Shown: in pieces, positions 24,375 through 36,205 of the stretch
Position numbering within the stretch: position 1 is the stretch's first letter
Layout: each line of letters starts with the position of its first letter
DNA from: Arthrobacter burdickii
GTDB taxonomy: Bacteria > Actinomycetota > Actinomycetes > Actinomycetales > Micrococcaceae
Length of the DNA: 64,000 nt
Assembly: GCF_030433645.1 (NCBI RefSeq)
Contig: NZ_JAROCG010000001.1
Coordinates: forward strand, 1,240,001-1,304,000
Direction: 5' to 3'
The notes under the pieces: generated by a model
The model's input: only the letters and a program-made list of their open reading frames with translations
Databases searched by the model: none
What the model was told of the DNA's origin: nothing
Made by a program: the position numbers and the translations under genes

Positions 24375-25323
24375 GACGCCCCACCTCCATTCCAGGTGCC
24401 GCCTGCGCGTACAGCCCGAGGACCGCCTGCTCGAGGTCCGGCTCCTCGATCACGACATCCACCAGCCCGAGGCGGGACAGGACGCCGAGCAGTGCGACGG
24501 GGGAGCCGGACACCTGGCCCTCGACGACCGTCGCTGCACCGCCCGGGCGGAGGGTGTTGGGCGGATCATCGGTCGGCCGGAACGCTAGGCCCGCCTGCCG
24601 GAGGGCTTCCGCCTGCCCCGCCGTCAGCGGGGCGTCCAGCTCGAGCCGGACGCTGCGGGGTGCTTCGTCCCGCAGTTCGGCCACGCGCGCGGAGCGCACG
24701 AGATCGCCCTGCCGGATCACGGCGACGTGGTCCGCGCAGTGCTGCACCTCGGAGATCACATGGGATGAGAGGAAGACGGCCTGGCCGGCCGCTTTCGCCT
24801 CCCGCATGAGGGCGATGAACTCGCGCTGCATCAGGGGGTCGAGGCCGGACGTCGGCTCGTCGAGGACGAGCAGCTCGGGCCGGTGCATGAGCGCCTGGAC
24901 AAGCCCGAGCTTCTGCCTGTTGCCCTTCGAGAGCGTCCTCACACGGCGTGACGGGTCGAACTCCAGCCGTTCGACGAGTTCGTTCCGGAAGCGCTCGTCG
25001 ACGGGACCGGAGATGAGGCCGAAGTACCGCAGCGTGTCATGCCCCGTGGCGCCGCCGTCGAGCTTGAGGTCCCCGGGCAGGTAGCCCACGCGCCTGCGGA
25101 GTGAGGGGCCGCTCCGCCAGGATTCGGTTCCCAGGACGATGGCCGTACCACCGCTCGGTCTGATCAGGCCGAGGATCAGGCGCATGGTCGTCGACTTGCC
25201 CGCGCCGTTCGGGCCGATCACACCCACGACGCTGCCCGGCGGCACCGAGAGCGAGACCCCGTCCAGGGCTGTCAGGGACCCGTACACCTTGGTCAGGTCC
25301 CGCAGTTCGAGTGCGTCCTTCAT
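24364..25323 (-). CDS. ABC transporter ATP-binding protein
   Basis: A 319-residue ATPase. Walker A is GPNGAGKS, the signature is LSKGNRQKLG, and Walker B plus glutamate is LLVLDEPT, followed by the D-loop and the switch His (SSHVISE). A C-terminal extension of about 100 residues (DrrA/CcmA type) is present. ATG 25323 follows GGAGGAAG; the longer open frame upstream has no similarity. It drives the overlapping ABC-2 permease. Confidence 0.82.
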   Translation of the reverse strand: MKDALELRDLTKVYGSLTALDGVSLSVPPGSVVGVIGPNGAGKSTTMRLILGLIRPSGGTAIVLGTESWRSGPSLRRRVGYLPGDLKLDGGATGHDTLRYFGLISGPVDERFRNELVERLEFDPSRRVRTLSKGNRQKLGLVQALMHRPELLVLDEPTSGLDPLMQREFIALMREAKAAGQAVFLSSHVISEVQHCADHVAVIRQGDLVRSARVAELRDEAPRSVRLELDAPLTAGQAEALRQAGLAFRPTDDPPNTLRPGGAATVVEGQVSGSPVALLGVLSRLGLVDVVIEEPDLEQAVLGLYAQAAPGMEVGRHGR

Positions 25324-25691
25324 GCTTCCTCCGTAGGACGGACAGCCGATGGGCCGCCCCGCGCTCCGACTCATCGGTGCACGGGCCTGGAAGAATCCAA
25401 CCACGCCCGGGGCCCGATGCGGTGCGCCGGGGATACTGCATTCCACCGGCGGCGCTACTGCGGCCGATGCGGGGATCCGGGCGACCTGCTGATAAACTGG
25501 GAGGACTTGCCTGCGCACGGCGGAGAACTCCAGCCAGTTGAACGCGCAGCCTGCGTCGATAGAACGCATTCTTTTGTCCCGCATCCGGCTCCGAGGATCG
25601 TGAGCGCGGTGGACACTGTCTGACTTTTCTTCGGCGAACCCCTGCGCCAACCGGTGCCGGGGAAGATGAGAAGAAAGTTCGTGTTAACTAC
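25324..25691 (+). promoter_or_regulatory. Long leader before DEAD-box helicase gene
   Basis: A 368-bp gene-free gap. In its last 70 bp a hairpin (CCCC-T-GCGCC / GGTGC-C-GGGG, 25638-25662) lies inside a possible outer pairing between CTTTTCTTC (25624-25632) and GAAGAAAG (25670-25677), the only ribosome-site-like stretch before ATG 25692. This looks like a structured leader that could hide the start at low temperature. The remainder shows no gene; no clear promoter identified. Confidence 0.35.
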
Positions 25692-27365
25692 ATGACTACT
25701 TTTGCCGCCCTTGGTGTGCCCAAAGCACTGGTCGAGAACCTCGCCGCGCAGGGCATCACCGAACCATTCCCCATCCAGGTCAAGTCACTCCCTGATTCCC
25801 TGGCCGGGCGCGACGTCCTCGGACGCGGCCGCACCGGCTCGGGCAAGACCCTCGCCTTCACCCTCCCCATGGTCGCGCGCCTCGCCGAGCAGGAAGCGGC
25901 CTACCGCCGCAAGCCCGGGCGCCCCTTGGCCCTGGTCCTCGCACCGACCCGCGAGCTCGCGACCCAGATCAACGCCACCGTCGAGCCCCTGGCCAAGGAG
26001 CTCGGACTCAACACCACCGTGATCTACGGCGGCGTCTCGCAGCAGCGCCAGGAGAAGGCCCTGCGGGCAGGCGTCGACATCGTCATCGCCTGCCCCGGGC
26101 GCCTCGAGGACCTGATGCGCCAGAAGCTCATCACGCTCGAGTCGGTGGAGATCACCATCCTCGACGAGGCCGATCACATGGCCGACCTCGGCTTCCTGCC
26201 CGTCGTGAAGAAGCTGCTCGACACCACCCCGGCCGACGGCCAGCGCCTGCTGTTCTCGGCGACGCTCGACAACGGCGTGGACAAGGTGGTCAACCGCTAC
26301 ATGACCAACCCCGTCACCCACTCGGTCGACGACCCGCAGGCCGCGGTCACCACGATGGAGCACCACGTGCTCCTGATCGGCGACCAGACGCAGAAGAAGC
26401 AGCTCATCGTCCAGCTCGCCTCGGGCACCGGACGCCGGCTGCTGTTCATGCGGACCAAGCACCACGCGCGCAAGCTCGCCAAGACGCTCACCGACGCCGG
26501 CATCCCCGCCGTCGACCTGCACGGCAACCTGTCGCAGAACGCCCGTGACCGGAACCTCGCCGAGTTCTCCTCGGGCGACGTCCGCGTCCTCGTGGCCACG
26601 GATGTCGCCGCGCGCGGCGTGCACGTCGACGACGTGGAACTCGTGGTCCACGTGGATCCGCCCACGGAGCACAAGGCATACCTGCACCGCTCAGGCCGCA
26701 CGGCCCGCGCGGGTTCCTCGGGAACGGTGGTCACCATCACCCTGCCCGAGCAGAAGTCCGAGGTGCAGAAGCTCATGAAGGCTGCCGGCGTCGACGTCGC
26801 CTTCGAGAACGTCAAGGCGACCTCGCCGCTCGTCCTGTCACTCACCGGTGACGTGGCCGACAAGATCGATCCGCGCACCCGCGCCGCGCTCCTCGCCTCG
26901 CGGGAGGCAACGCGCGGCGAAGGTACCTCGACGGGTGCGAACGCCGAGCGCAAGCGCGCCCGCCGCACCGCAGCTCCGGCTGCGGGAGGCCGTGGCGGAC
27001 GGGGTGGACGCGGACGCGTCTCCGCCGAGCCGCAGGCCGCGCAGGGCAACCGCGCGGAGCGCCGCAAGGACCAGCCGCAGGCCCCGCGCTTCGGCACGGA
27101 CACCGGTGCTGCCGGGAAGTCGGGCGGGTCGCCCCGCCGGGCAGCCGAGCCCCGCACGGCATCGGAGACCACGACGCGCAGCCGCCGCCCGGCGTCCGGC
27201 CAGCGTGTCGGCGACGCCGTACGCCGCCCTGCCGCGGGAGCTCCCGCAGCAGGCGGCCAGCGGAGCCACGCGCCGTCCTCGGCTCCGCGGGCCGAAGGCG
27301 CACGCCGCGCCGGTGGCTCCCGCAGGGCCAGCGCTCCGGCGTCGAACGACCGCCGCTCGCGCTAG
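25692..27365 (+). CDS. DEAD-box RNA helicase
   Basis: A 557-residue ATP-dependent RNA helicase of the RhlE/DeaD type. The Q-motif region is FAALGVPKALVENLAAQGITEPFPIQ (start shown only in part is sufficient). Motif I is GRTGSGKT, motif Ia PTRELA, motif II DEAD, motif III SAT, with C-terminal motifs ARGVHVDDVELVVH and HRSGRTARAG. Residues after about 420 form a basic Arg/Gly/Ala/Pro-rich tail, common in actinobacterial homologues and probably RNA-binding. Its own long leader suggests regulation. A strong terminator follows. Confidence 0.88.
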   Translation: MTTFAALGVPKALVENLAAQGITEPFPIQVKSLPDSLAGRDVLGRGRTGSGKTLAFTLPMVARLAEQEAAYRRKPGRPLALVLAPTRELATQINATVEPLAKELGLNTTVIYGGVSQQRQEKALRAGVDIVIACPGRLEDLMRQKLITLESVEITILDEADHMADLGFLPVVKKLLDTTPADGQRLLFSATLDNGVDKVVNRYMTNPVTHSVDDPQAAVTTMEHHVLLIGDQTQKKQLIVQLASGTGRRLLFMRTKHHARKLAKTLTDAGIPAVDLHGNLSQNARDRNLAEFSSGDVRVLVATDVAARGVHVDDVELVVHVDPPTEHKAYLHRSGRTARAGSSGTVVTITLPEQKSEVQKLMKAAGVDVAFENVKATSPLVLSLTGDVADKIDPRTRAALLASREATRGEGTSTGANAERKRARRTAAPAAGGRGGRGGRGRVSAEPQAAQGNRAERRKDQPQAPRFGTDTGAAGKSGGSPRRAAEPRTASETTTRSRRPASGQRVGDAVRRPAAGAPAAGGQRSHAPSSAPRAEGARRAGGSRRASAPASNDRRSR

Positions 27366-27389
27366 CACCGTCCGGTCCAGGAACCGCTG

Positions 27390-27423
27390 AAGGGCCCCCT
27401 ACCCGTCTGGGTAGGGGGCCCTT
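27390..27423. terminator. Strong terminator after helicase gene
   Basis: Perfect 15-bp stem (27390-27404 with 27409-27423) and a GTCT loop. Confidence 0.75.
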
Positions 27424-27468
27424 CGTCTGTCGCGTGCAGTGCGTCGCCCCATGGGGAACAATGGCCGG

Positions 27469-27870
27469 ATGAACACACTCCTGAATGTCATCTGGCTTCT
27501 GTTCGGCGGCATCTGGCTGGCCCTGGGCTACTTCGCTGCGGGCATCATCTGCTGCCTGCTGATCGTGACCATCCCGTTCGGCATCGCCTCGTTCAGGATC
27601 GGCGCCTACGCCCTGTGGCCCTTCGGCCAGACGGTGGTGAACCGGGGTGGGCCGGCAAGCGGATTCTCGATGGTCGGCAACATCATCTGGCTGCTCGTCG
27701 CGGGCATCTGGATCGCGATCGGGCACGTGCTCACCGCCATCCCGATGTTCGCGAGCATCATCGGCATCCCGCTGGGCATCGCCAACCTCAAGCTCATCCC
27801 GGTGTCCCTCGCCCCGCTCGGCAAGGTGATCGTCCCGTCCTCGGGGACGTACCTGCCCACCTACCGCTGA
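27469..27870 (+). CDS. YccF domain membrane protein
   Basis: A 133-residue protein with two repeats of the YccF pattern (NVIWLLFGGIWLALGY...TIPFGIASFRIGAYALWPFG and NIIWLLVAGIWIAIGH...GIPLGIANLKLIPVSLAPLG, each a pair of hydrophobic segments). ATG 27469 starts exactly at the domain. Function unknown in the family. Faces the flotillin gene across a hairpin. Confidence 0.82.
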   Translation: MNTLLNVIWLLFGGIWLALGYFAAGIICCLLIVTIPFGIASFRIGAYALWPFGQTVVNRGGPASGFSMVGNIIWLLVAGIWIAIGHVLTAIPMFASIIGIPLGIANLKLIPVSLAPLGKVIVPSSGTYLPTYR

Positions 27871-27900
27871 AGGGCCGCCGCATCGACCGGCAGCGGCCCT
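27871..27900. terminator. Hairpin between convergent yccF and flotillin genes
   Basis: AGGGCCGC / GCGGCCCT, perfect 8-bp stem, 14-nt loop. Confidence 0.5.
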
Positions 27901-27910
27901 CCCGACGCAC

Positions 27911-29413
27911 CTAGTCGGATCCGGTGACCGTGGACCCGCCGGTGCCGTTCCGGGTGGAACCGTTCATGCCGGCCTTGTCCGGAGTCCTGAGCAGGTCGCC
28001 GAGCAGCGCGATGATATCGAGCCCGGTGGTGTCCTTCACCAGCTGCGTCGTCTGGTGGACCCCGGTCGAGACATTCCTGCTGAGTTGGCTGGCGCCGTCG
28101 TTGGAGACCACCGTCATGGTGTCGATCGCCGACATCGGCGAGGCGATCTCGCGTGCCATCGCCGGTAGGACTTCGAGGACCTTCGACAGGATGGCGGCCT
28201 GGTTGAACTTCTCGTAGGCCTCCGCCTGTGCGGCGATACCAGCCGCTTCCGCCTTGCCACGGGCTTCCGCCGACCCGGCCTCGGCGTTGCCGCGGGAGGC
28301 GATGACGGCGGCGTCCGCCCGGCCCCGAGCTTCGTTGATCGACGCTTCGGCGGTACCGCGCGCGGTGTTGGCGGCGGCGTCGGCCTCTGCTGCCACCCGG
28401 TCGCCCTCGGCGACGAGCTTGCGGCGCGCGAGGTCGACGCGGGCTTCGATCTCCGCGGCCTCCGAGGCGCGGCGGCGTTCCTCGAGCTTCGCGTCGGCCT
28501 GCTGGATGAGGCGGTACTTCTCGGCGTCGGCCGGCTTGCGCACCTCGGTGTCGAGCTCGCGCTCGCGGAGCTCCGCCCGCCGCTGCGCGACCTGCTGCTC
28601 GCGGATGATGACCTGCTCCTGCTGTTCGGCCTGGGCGAGGGGGCCGGCGGCGTCGGCTCGTGCCTGGCGGGCATCGGCCTCTTCCTTCAGCTCTGCCCGG
28701 CGGATGATCAGCTGCTGCTGCGCGAGGGCCACCTGCTCGTCGGACAGGGCACGGGCCTGCTCGGACTCCTGCATCGAGCGCGCTTCGGCGATCTTCGCAT
28801 TGCGCTCCGCAAGGGCGGCCTCGGGCCGGCCGAGGTTCTTCAGGTAGCCCGAGTCGTCGTCCACGGACTGGATCTGGAACGTGTCGATCTCCAGGCCCTG
28901 GTTGTGCATGGAGTGCTCCGCTTCCTCCTTGACGCTCTTGGCGAAGGTCGCGCGGTCCCGGATGATCGATTCGACCGTCAGGGTTCCCACGATGGAGCGG
29001 AGCGAACCGGACAGGGTCTCCTGCGTGTAGTGGTCGATCGCCTCCTGCTGGTTGAGGAAGCGCTGGGCGGCCTTACGGACGGCGTCCGCGTCACCACCCA
29101 CCTTGACCTGGGCGACGCCGGTGAGGTGGAGCTTGATGCCGTTCTTGGAGATGCCTTCGATGCGCAGGGACACCTGGCGTGATGCCAGGGACAGCGGGTA
29201 GGCCCGCTGCGAGAACGGGTTGATGAAGATCCGGCCGAAGACGACGCGCTGGCTGTCCGGATCCGGTTGCCCCTTGCTGTCCTTCGACGAGATGATGAGC
29301 GCCTGGTCCGGGCTGGCGATGTGCAAAGCCATTCGGGCGAGGACGACGGCGGCGATGATGATGGCGAGCAGCACCACCGCGCCGATGATGAGCGGGATGA
29401 ACGTGAGATCCAC
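27911..29413 (-). CDS. Flotillin-like SPFH protein
   Basis: A 500-residue membrane-associated scaffold protein. N-terminal hydrophobic segment (about 5-28), SPFH/band-7 domain (about 30-190), then a long coiled coil (about 195-400) rich in Glu/Ala/Arg with the repeated AEAxGxAxA pattern of flotillins. The C-terminus is Gly/Ser/Thr-rich. Flotillins organise membrane microdomains. A close relationship to FloT/YuaG is inferred from layout. It probably has its own promoter; the penicillin-binding protein gene lies upstream on the same strand. Confidence 0.82.
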   Translation of the reverse strand: MDLTFIPLIIGAVVLLAIIIAAVVLARMALHIASPDQALIISSKDSKGQPDPDSQRVVFGRIFINPFSQRAYPLSLASRQVSLRIEGISKNGIKLHLTGVAQVKVGGDADAVRKAAQRFLNQQEAIDHYTQETLSGSLRSIVGTLTVESIIRDRATFAKSVKEEAEHSMHNQGLEIDTFQIQSVDDDSGYLKNLGRPEAALAERNAKIAEARSMQESEQARALSDEQVALAQQQLIIRRAELKEEADARQARADAAGPLAQAEQQEQVIIREQQVAQRRAELRERELDTEVRKPADAEKYRLIQQADAKLEERRRASEAAEIEARVDLARRKLVAEGDRVAAEADAAANTARGTAEASINEARGRADAAVIASRGNAEAGSAEARGKAEAAGIAAQAEAYEKFNQAAILSKVLEVLPAMAREIASPMSAIDTMTVVSNDGASQLSRNVSTGVHQTTQLVKDTTGLDIIALLGDLLRTPDKAGMNGSTRNGTGGSTVTGSD

Positions 29414-29527
29414 TGCGACCCTTTCAACGGTCTTCGAATTGCCTCCGGCGCAGCGGGCGCGCGCCGGAGGATGATCAAGCTACTGCGTGTGCGCTGCTGA
29501 CCTGACCCCCATGTCATCGAAGTGGAT

Positions 29528-29551
29528 AGCCCGTGGACCGGCCGACGGGCT
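29528..29551 (-). terminator. Hairpin after penicillin-binding protein gene
   Basis: AGCCCGT / ACGGGCT stem of 7 bp, 10-nt loop, located just after the PBP stop on the minus strand. Confidence 0.4.
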
Positions 29552-29560
29552 GCTGGAAAT

Positions 29561-31591
29561 CTACGGGGCGGCACCCGTCAGGAAGGCCTGCATGAGGGGG
29601 CCGCCGGAGGTGGAGCCCAGTTCGCCCTCCTCGACGAAGACCGCGACGGCGAGGTCGCCCTGCAGGGCGACGACCCACGCATGCGTCCGAGGGGGAGTCT
29701 CGCTGCCGAATTCGGCGGTCCCGGTCTTGGCCAGGACGGGCTCGCCCGGCACGTCCTGCAGGAGCTGGGCTCCGCCCTGCTGGACGACGGCACCCATCAG
29801 GGTCTTCAGCGTCGCGAACTCCCCGGCGGTGAACCTGCTCGGCGGTGCCTCGGACGGCGCTTCGGCATCCTCCCCGGTATCTTCCCCGGTGCCCTCCTCG
29901 GTTTCCTCCCCGGCGGAGGCCGACGCCGTCGCGTCGCCGGTGGGGGCCGCGGTAGCCGCGGCGCTCTCCGATCCCGGATCGAGTTCGGCGGACTCGCCGG
30001 GGGCGAGGAGTGTCGGCGTGACCCGCGATCCGGCGCCGACGGAGGCGGCCATGGTGGCCAGTGAGAGGGGCGAGACGAGCACTTCGCCCTGGCCGATCAT
30101 CGCGGCGGCGTGTGCCGTGCCCTCCGCCTCGGTCGGCACGGAACCGAAGAACGCCGGCGTTCCGATGGCCGCCTCGACCCCGATGCCGAGGTCGGCGGCC
30201 GCGCTCACGAGGTCGGCCTGCGTGATCTCGTCCCGCGTCGAGATGAATCCGGTGTTGCAGGACTGCGCGAAGGTTTCCAGCAGGGGGATCGTGCCGAGGA
30301 ACTGTACGGGATACGTGCTCGCGTTGTTGAATGTCCGGCCGTCCACGGTCACCTCCTCGGTGCACTGCGTGGGAGTCTGCGGCGTGAAGCCCTTCCTCAG
30401 GAGTGCGAGGCTTGTGGCGATCTTGAACGTGGACCCGGGCGGGTACTGGCCCAGGAGTGCCGTCTGCAGGCCTTCGCTGCCGGGGCCGTTGGCTGCGGCG
30501 AGGATTTCTCCCGTGCTGGGGCGGATCGCCACGATGGACGACGCCGAGGGCTCGTCCGCGAGCACCTTTTCCCCGAGGCCCTGCAGCCGGGCATCGATCG
30601 TGGTGGCGAGGTCCGTGCCGTCGACCGCGGGTGTGGCGAAGAGCTCCCGGGTGGGTGCGTCCGGGGCATCCATCGGCACGGCGAAGACCTGGAGGCCGGG
30701 CGTGCCGCCGAGCTGCGCGTTGTGCTGCAGCTGCAGCCCCCCGAGTCCCGTGACGTCTCCGGCCCGGACGGCGCCGCCGGACTGCTCCACGAGTTCTTCC
30801 GTCGCATCGCCCACGCTTCCGAGGAGTTCCCGGGCGAAGGTGCGGGTCGGGCCGAGCTCGAGGGTGTCCGCCTGCCGGAGTGCTCCCGGGACGGCATCGA
30901 TCTGCGCGTCCGTCACGGTCCGGGTGGCGTCGTCCCGCAGCACGAGGGCCACCACGAACGCGTCCGCACCCGCCGTCGCGACCTGCTCCTCGTACGCGGC
31001 CGGATCGATGTCGAGCAGCGCCGCGAGCGCGCGGGCGGAGGCGACCTGCTGCGCCTCGGGGACGAGCGTCTTGTCGATGCCCACGCGGATCACCGGCCGT
31101 TCGGTGACGAGGACCTCTCCACCCGCGCCGGTGATGTTCCCGCGGTCCCCGGGAACACGTGTGAGGGTGAGCTTCTCGTCCGGCAGGAGGTCCGGGACGA
31201 CCACGTCCGGTTCCCACGCGGTCTGCCACACGTCCTCGACACGGGTGAGGTCCGCGGTCGTGCTGTAGGTCCAGTCGGAGTCGGTCTCGTCGAGGTCCCA
31301 CACGTAGTCGAGGGTCGCCGTGGCGCTGTCCTCCCCGGTCTCCTCGACCTCCGCGACGCTGACCCGCGGCATGTCCGGCGCAAGGCCCTCGGTGATGGCG
31401 GCGAGTTGAGCGGTCACCTCGGCCGGTTCGGCCGACGTGAAGGCGGACTGCCCGACGTCGAGCCGGGAGAGTCCCTCGGCCAGGGTCCCTGCGGCGTCCT
31501 CCGCCGTCGGCCGGTCGTCGGTGCACGCCGCCAGGCTGACCGCGAGAACGGCGGTGGTCAGGACGGACGCGGCACGGCAAAGTTTCCCCAT
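29561..31591 (-). CDS. Penicillin-binding lipoprotein (class B-like transpeptidase)
   Basis: A 676-residue peptidoglycan transpeptidase. It has a lipoprotein signal with lipobox LAAC (Cys23), an NTF2-like MecA N-terminal domain (about 27-140), a dimerisation region, and a transpeptidase domain with Ser387-x-x-Lys390 (GSTFK), SCN (444-446) and KTG (622-624). An unusual Ser/Ala/Glu-rich stretch of about 55 residues (531-585) is inserted between SxN and KTG. It is anchored outside the membrane by lipid rather than by a transmembrane helix. Divergent from clpB. Confidence 0.82.
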   Translation of the reverse strand: MGKLCRAASVLTTAVLAVSLAACTDDRPTAEDAAGTLAEGLSRLDVGQSAFTSAEPAEVTAQLAAITEGLAPDMPRVSVAEVEETGEDSATATLDYVWDLDETDSDWTYSTTADLTRVEDVWQTAWEPDVVVPDLLPDEKLTLTRVPGDRGNITGAGGEVLVTERPVIRVGIDKTLVPEAQQVASARALAALLDIDPAAYEEQVATAGADAFVVALVLRDDATRTVTDAQIDAVPGALRQADTLELGPTRTFARELLGSVGDATEELVEQSGGAVRAGDVTGLGGLQLQHNAQLGGTPGLQVFAVPMDAPDAPTRELFATPAVDGTDLATTIDARLQGLGEKVLADEPSASSIVAIRPSTGEILAAANGPGSEGLQTALLGQYPPGSTFKIATSLALLRKGFTPQTPTQCTEEVTVDGRTFNNASTYPVQFLGTIPLLETFAQSCNTGFISTRDEITQADLVSAAADLGIGVEAAIGTPAFFGSVPTEAEGTAHAAAMIGQGEVLVSPLSLATMAASVGAGSRVTPTLLAPGESAELDPGSESAAATAAPTGDATASASAGEETEEGTGEDTGEDAEAPSEAPPSRFTAGEFATLKTLMGAVVQQGGAQLLQDVPGEPVLAKTGTAEFGSETPPRTHAWVVALQGDLAVAVFVEEGELGSTSGGPLMQAFLTGAAP

Positions 31592-31669
31592 ACGGTCATT
31601 ATGACCGAGCCGCGCAACTGCCCGAGGGGCGGCTGCCCGACGCCCGCCTGTCGCGTACCCACCTGCCGC

Positions 31670-31708
31670 TTTGCCTGCGGGCAGGGGAATATCCTGCCCG
31701 CAGGCAAA
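31670..31708. repeat. Perfect 16-bp inverted repeat before clpB
   Basis: Arms 31670-31685 and 31693-31708 are exact reverse complements with a 7-nt loop. It lies between divergent genes, so it is not an obvious terminator, and it directly abuts the HAIR operator. Confidence 0.7.
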
Positions 31709-31729
31709 GTTGAGTCAAGTACACTCAAT
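31709..31729 (+). promoter_or_regulatory. HAIR operator (HspR) before clpB
   Basis: GTTGAGT-N7-ACTCAAT matches the HspR-associated inverted repeat CTTGAGT-N7-ACTCAAG except for the outermost bases. TACACT (31720-31725) inside it could be the -10 of clpB. HspR represses clpB and dnaK in actinobacteria. Confidence 0.8.
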
Positions 31730-31784
31730 GTGAACGCCACGGGGAATGCCGGATTCCCCTCCCCGGACCAGAAAGGAACCCCGC

Positions 31785-34409
<2,625 letters not shown>

Positions 34410-34439
34410 CCGCAAGGACCACGAGTACAGTGCAGTGAC

Positions 34440-34470
34440 GAAGGGGAGGAACCGGAGGTTCCTCCCCTTC
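34440..34470. terminator. Strong terminator after clpB
   Basis: Perfect 14-bp stem (34440-34453 with 34457-34470), 3-nt loop, between convergent genes. Confidence 0.75.
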
Positions 34471-34488
34471 GTGCATCCGGCCGCGGCG

Positions 34489-35556
34489 TCAGGGGTTGAG
34501 CAGGCTCTGGCTCACGGTGCCGCTGTTCCCGATCACCGCGAAGCAGTCGACCCGGCGGTCACCGTCCGCCCAGGTCTCCTCGGTCGGGGTGGCGCGGAGG
34601 AGGGTCACCTGGAGATCCTCGGTGACGACGTCGGGATTGACGTCGGCCGAGGCGGTCGCGCAGGCGGCCTCGGCGCGGAGGTCGAGCTGTTCGCGTCCGG
34701 GGAACTCGGCATCCTCGGGGTATTCCTCGCTCGCCAGGAGCTGCGCGTTGTGCGGTTCGCTGCAGTCCACGCGCACGGCATCCTCGGTGACCTCGGTGAA
34801 GTCGGCGAGGCACTCGCCCGCCGCGAGCGACGACGGATCGACGCGATCGTCGTCACTCCCTCCGCCCAGGAGGGAGACGAGCAGCCAGGCGAGGAGCCCC
34901 AGGAGCACGAGGGCGCCGCCGATGAGCAGCAGCAGCGGCAGGACGCTGTTGCCGGCAGACGTCCTGTCCGGCGCCGCATGCGCACCGATGTCCTCAGGGT
35001 CCGATGCCGTCGGGATCCATGCCGCGCGGGCGTCGTCGGCCGGTCGGGGCTCTGTCGGGGCACCCTGTCCTGCCGGGCCGATCGAGGCCGGGTCGGTGCC
35101 CGGGTACAACCCCGGATGTCCGAGGCCGGGCTCGCCACCCTGGGGAGGGTAGGCATAGGGGCCGCCGACGGGTCCGGGTGCCGTGTCGCCCGCTGTGCCG
35201 CCGGCCGGAGCAGTGCCATCGGGGGCTGCGCGGACCGTCGGCGCGGTGGCCGGCAGGGGCCCGCCCACCAGTGTTCCAGCCTCCTCGGCTGCGGCCGCCA
35301 CGGCCCGGGCCTCGGCGGCAGCATCCTCCAGCGAGGCGGCTTCCGCGGTGTCCCTGCTGATCTGCGCGGGTCCGAGGGCGGGGTCCTGCAGGTCGAGGGT
35401 CTCGGGCGACACCGACAGTTCGGGCTCCAGGGCCACGGCGGAGACGTCGCCGTCGTCGAGGACGATGGCGTCGGCGTCCACCACGTCCGGCCCGTCGGAC
35501 CCGTCCGGCCCGGGGTGGTTCCCGGGGTCCCTGGGTGCCTGCTCCTCGTTGCTCAT
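34489..35556 (-). CDS. Septum-formation family membrane protein
   Basis: A 355-residue protein. A long acidic, Pro/Gly/Ala-rich cytoplasmic N-terminal region (about 1-200) is followed by one transmembrane helix (SVLPLLLLIGGALVLLGLLA, about 205-228). The extracytoplasmic domain of about 120 residues has four cysteines (GECL, VDCSEPH, EAACATA, VDCFAV), matching the Septum_form family (PF13845) by memory. The VDCSEPHNAQ motif is characteristic. Role in division is inferred from the family name only. Confidence 0.7.
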   Translation of the reverse strand: MSNEEQAPRDPGNHPGPDGSDGPDVVDADAIVLDDGDVSAVALEPELSVSPETLDLQDPALGPAQISRDTAEAASLEDAAAEARAVAAAAEEAGTLVGGPLPATAPTVRAAPDGTAPAGGTAGDTAPGPVGGPYAYPPQGGEPGLGHPGLYPGTDPASIGPAGQGAPTEPRPADDARAAWIPTASDPEDIGAHAAPDRTSAGNSVLPLLLLIGGALVLLGLLAWLLVSLLGGGSDDDRVDPSSLAAGECLADFTEVTEDAVRVDCSEPHNAQLLASEEYPEDAEFPGREQLDLRAEAACATASADVNPDVVTEDLQVTLLRATPTEETWADGDRRVDCFAVIGNSGTVSQSLLNP

Positions 35557-35855
35557 GGTGGGCCGCTGTCTCCTTGCGTTCCTGGTGCGCGTGCTGCCGG
35601 GGGCTTCGGCGTGGCTTCGACTCTATCCAAGATCCTCCGGGGAGGACCGGACGCGGCACCGGAGGCCGCTTGCACGAACCGCCGTCCGCTGTCGAGGCCC
35701 TCCCCGGAGCCCGGTGGAACCCGCGCTCGGATGCCGCGGAAAGCATGTAATCTATACCTACGACAAACTGACCAAATACTCCGGGGCCTCGCTGCAGCCT
35801 TGGGCCTCGTGCCCCAGTGACCACCTCCGGATCGACGCACAAAGGGGGTCACGCC

Positions 35856-36095
35856 ATGGGGCGCGGCCGTCAAAAGGCAAAAGCTACAAAGCAGGCCAGG
35901 GACATGAAGTACTTCAGTCCGGCCACTGATTATTCGGCACTGCAGCGAGAGCTCACAGGCCCGGGTAGTCGTGCGTCCACGCGGCGTACCGAACCTCTCG
36001 AGCCGGTTGAGCCGGATTACTCGGAGTACGCGGACAAGTACGCCGATGATCTCGACGACGATGGTGAGGAGAGCGGCTCGCGCCGCATCGGCTGA
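35856..36095 (+). CDS. DUF3073 small conserved protein
   Basis: A 79-residue protein starting MGRGRQKAKATKQARDMKY, the signature of the actinobacterial DUF3073 family (PF11273). It has a basic N-terminus and a strongly acidic C-terminus (YADKYADDLDDDGEESG). ATG 35856 follows AAAGGGGG. Function unknown. The 299-bp gap upstream contains an AT-rich patch (TAATCTATACCT, 35748-35759) that may be its promoter. Confidence 0.85.
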   Translation: MGRGRQKAKATKQARDMKYFSPATDYSALQRELTGPGSRASTRRTEPLEPVEPDYSEYADKYADDLDDDGEESGSRRIG

Positions 36096-36205
36096 CCTCC
36101 GGTCGACCGACCTCCTCGATACCGCACACGGCGCATCGGTCCTTCGGGACAATGCGCTGTTCTGCGTGCCCGGACGCCGGTCGGGGAGGCCTGTCCGGAC
36201 TGCCC

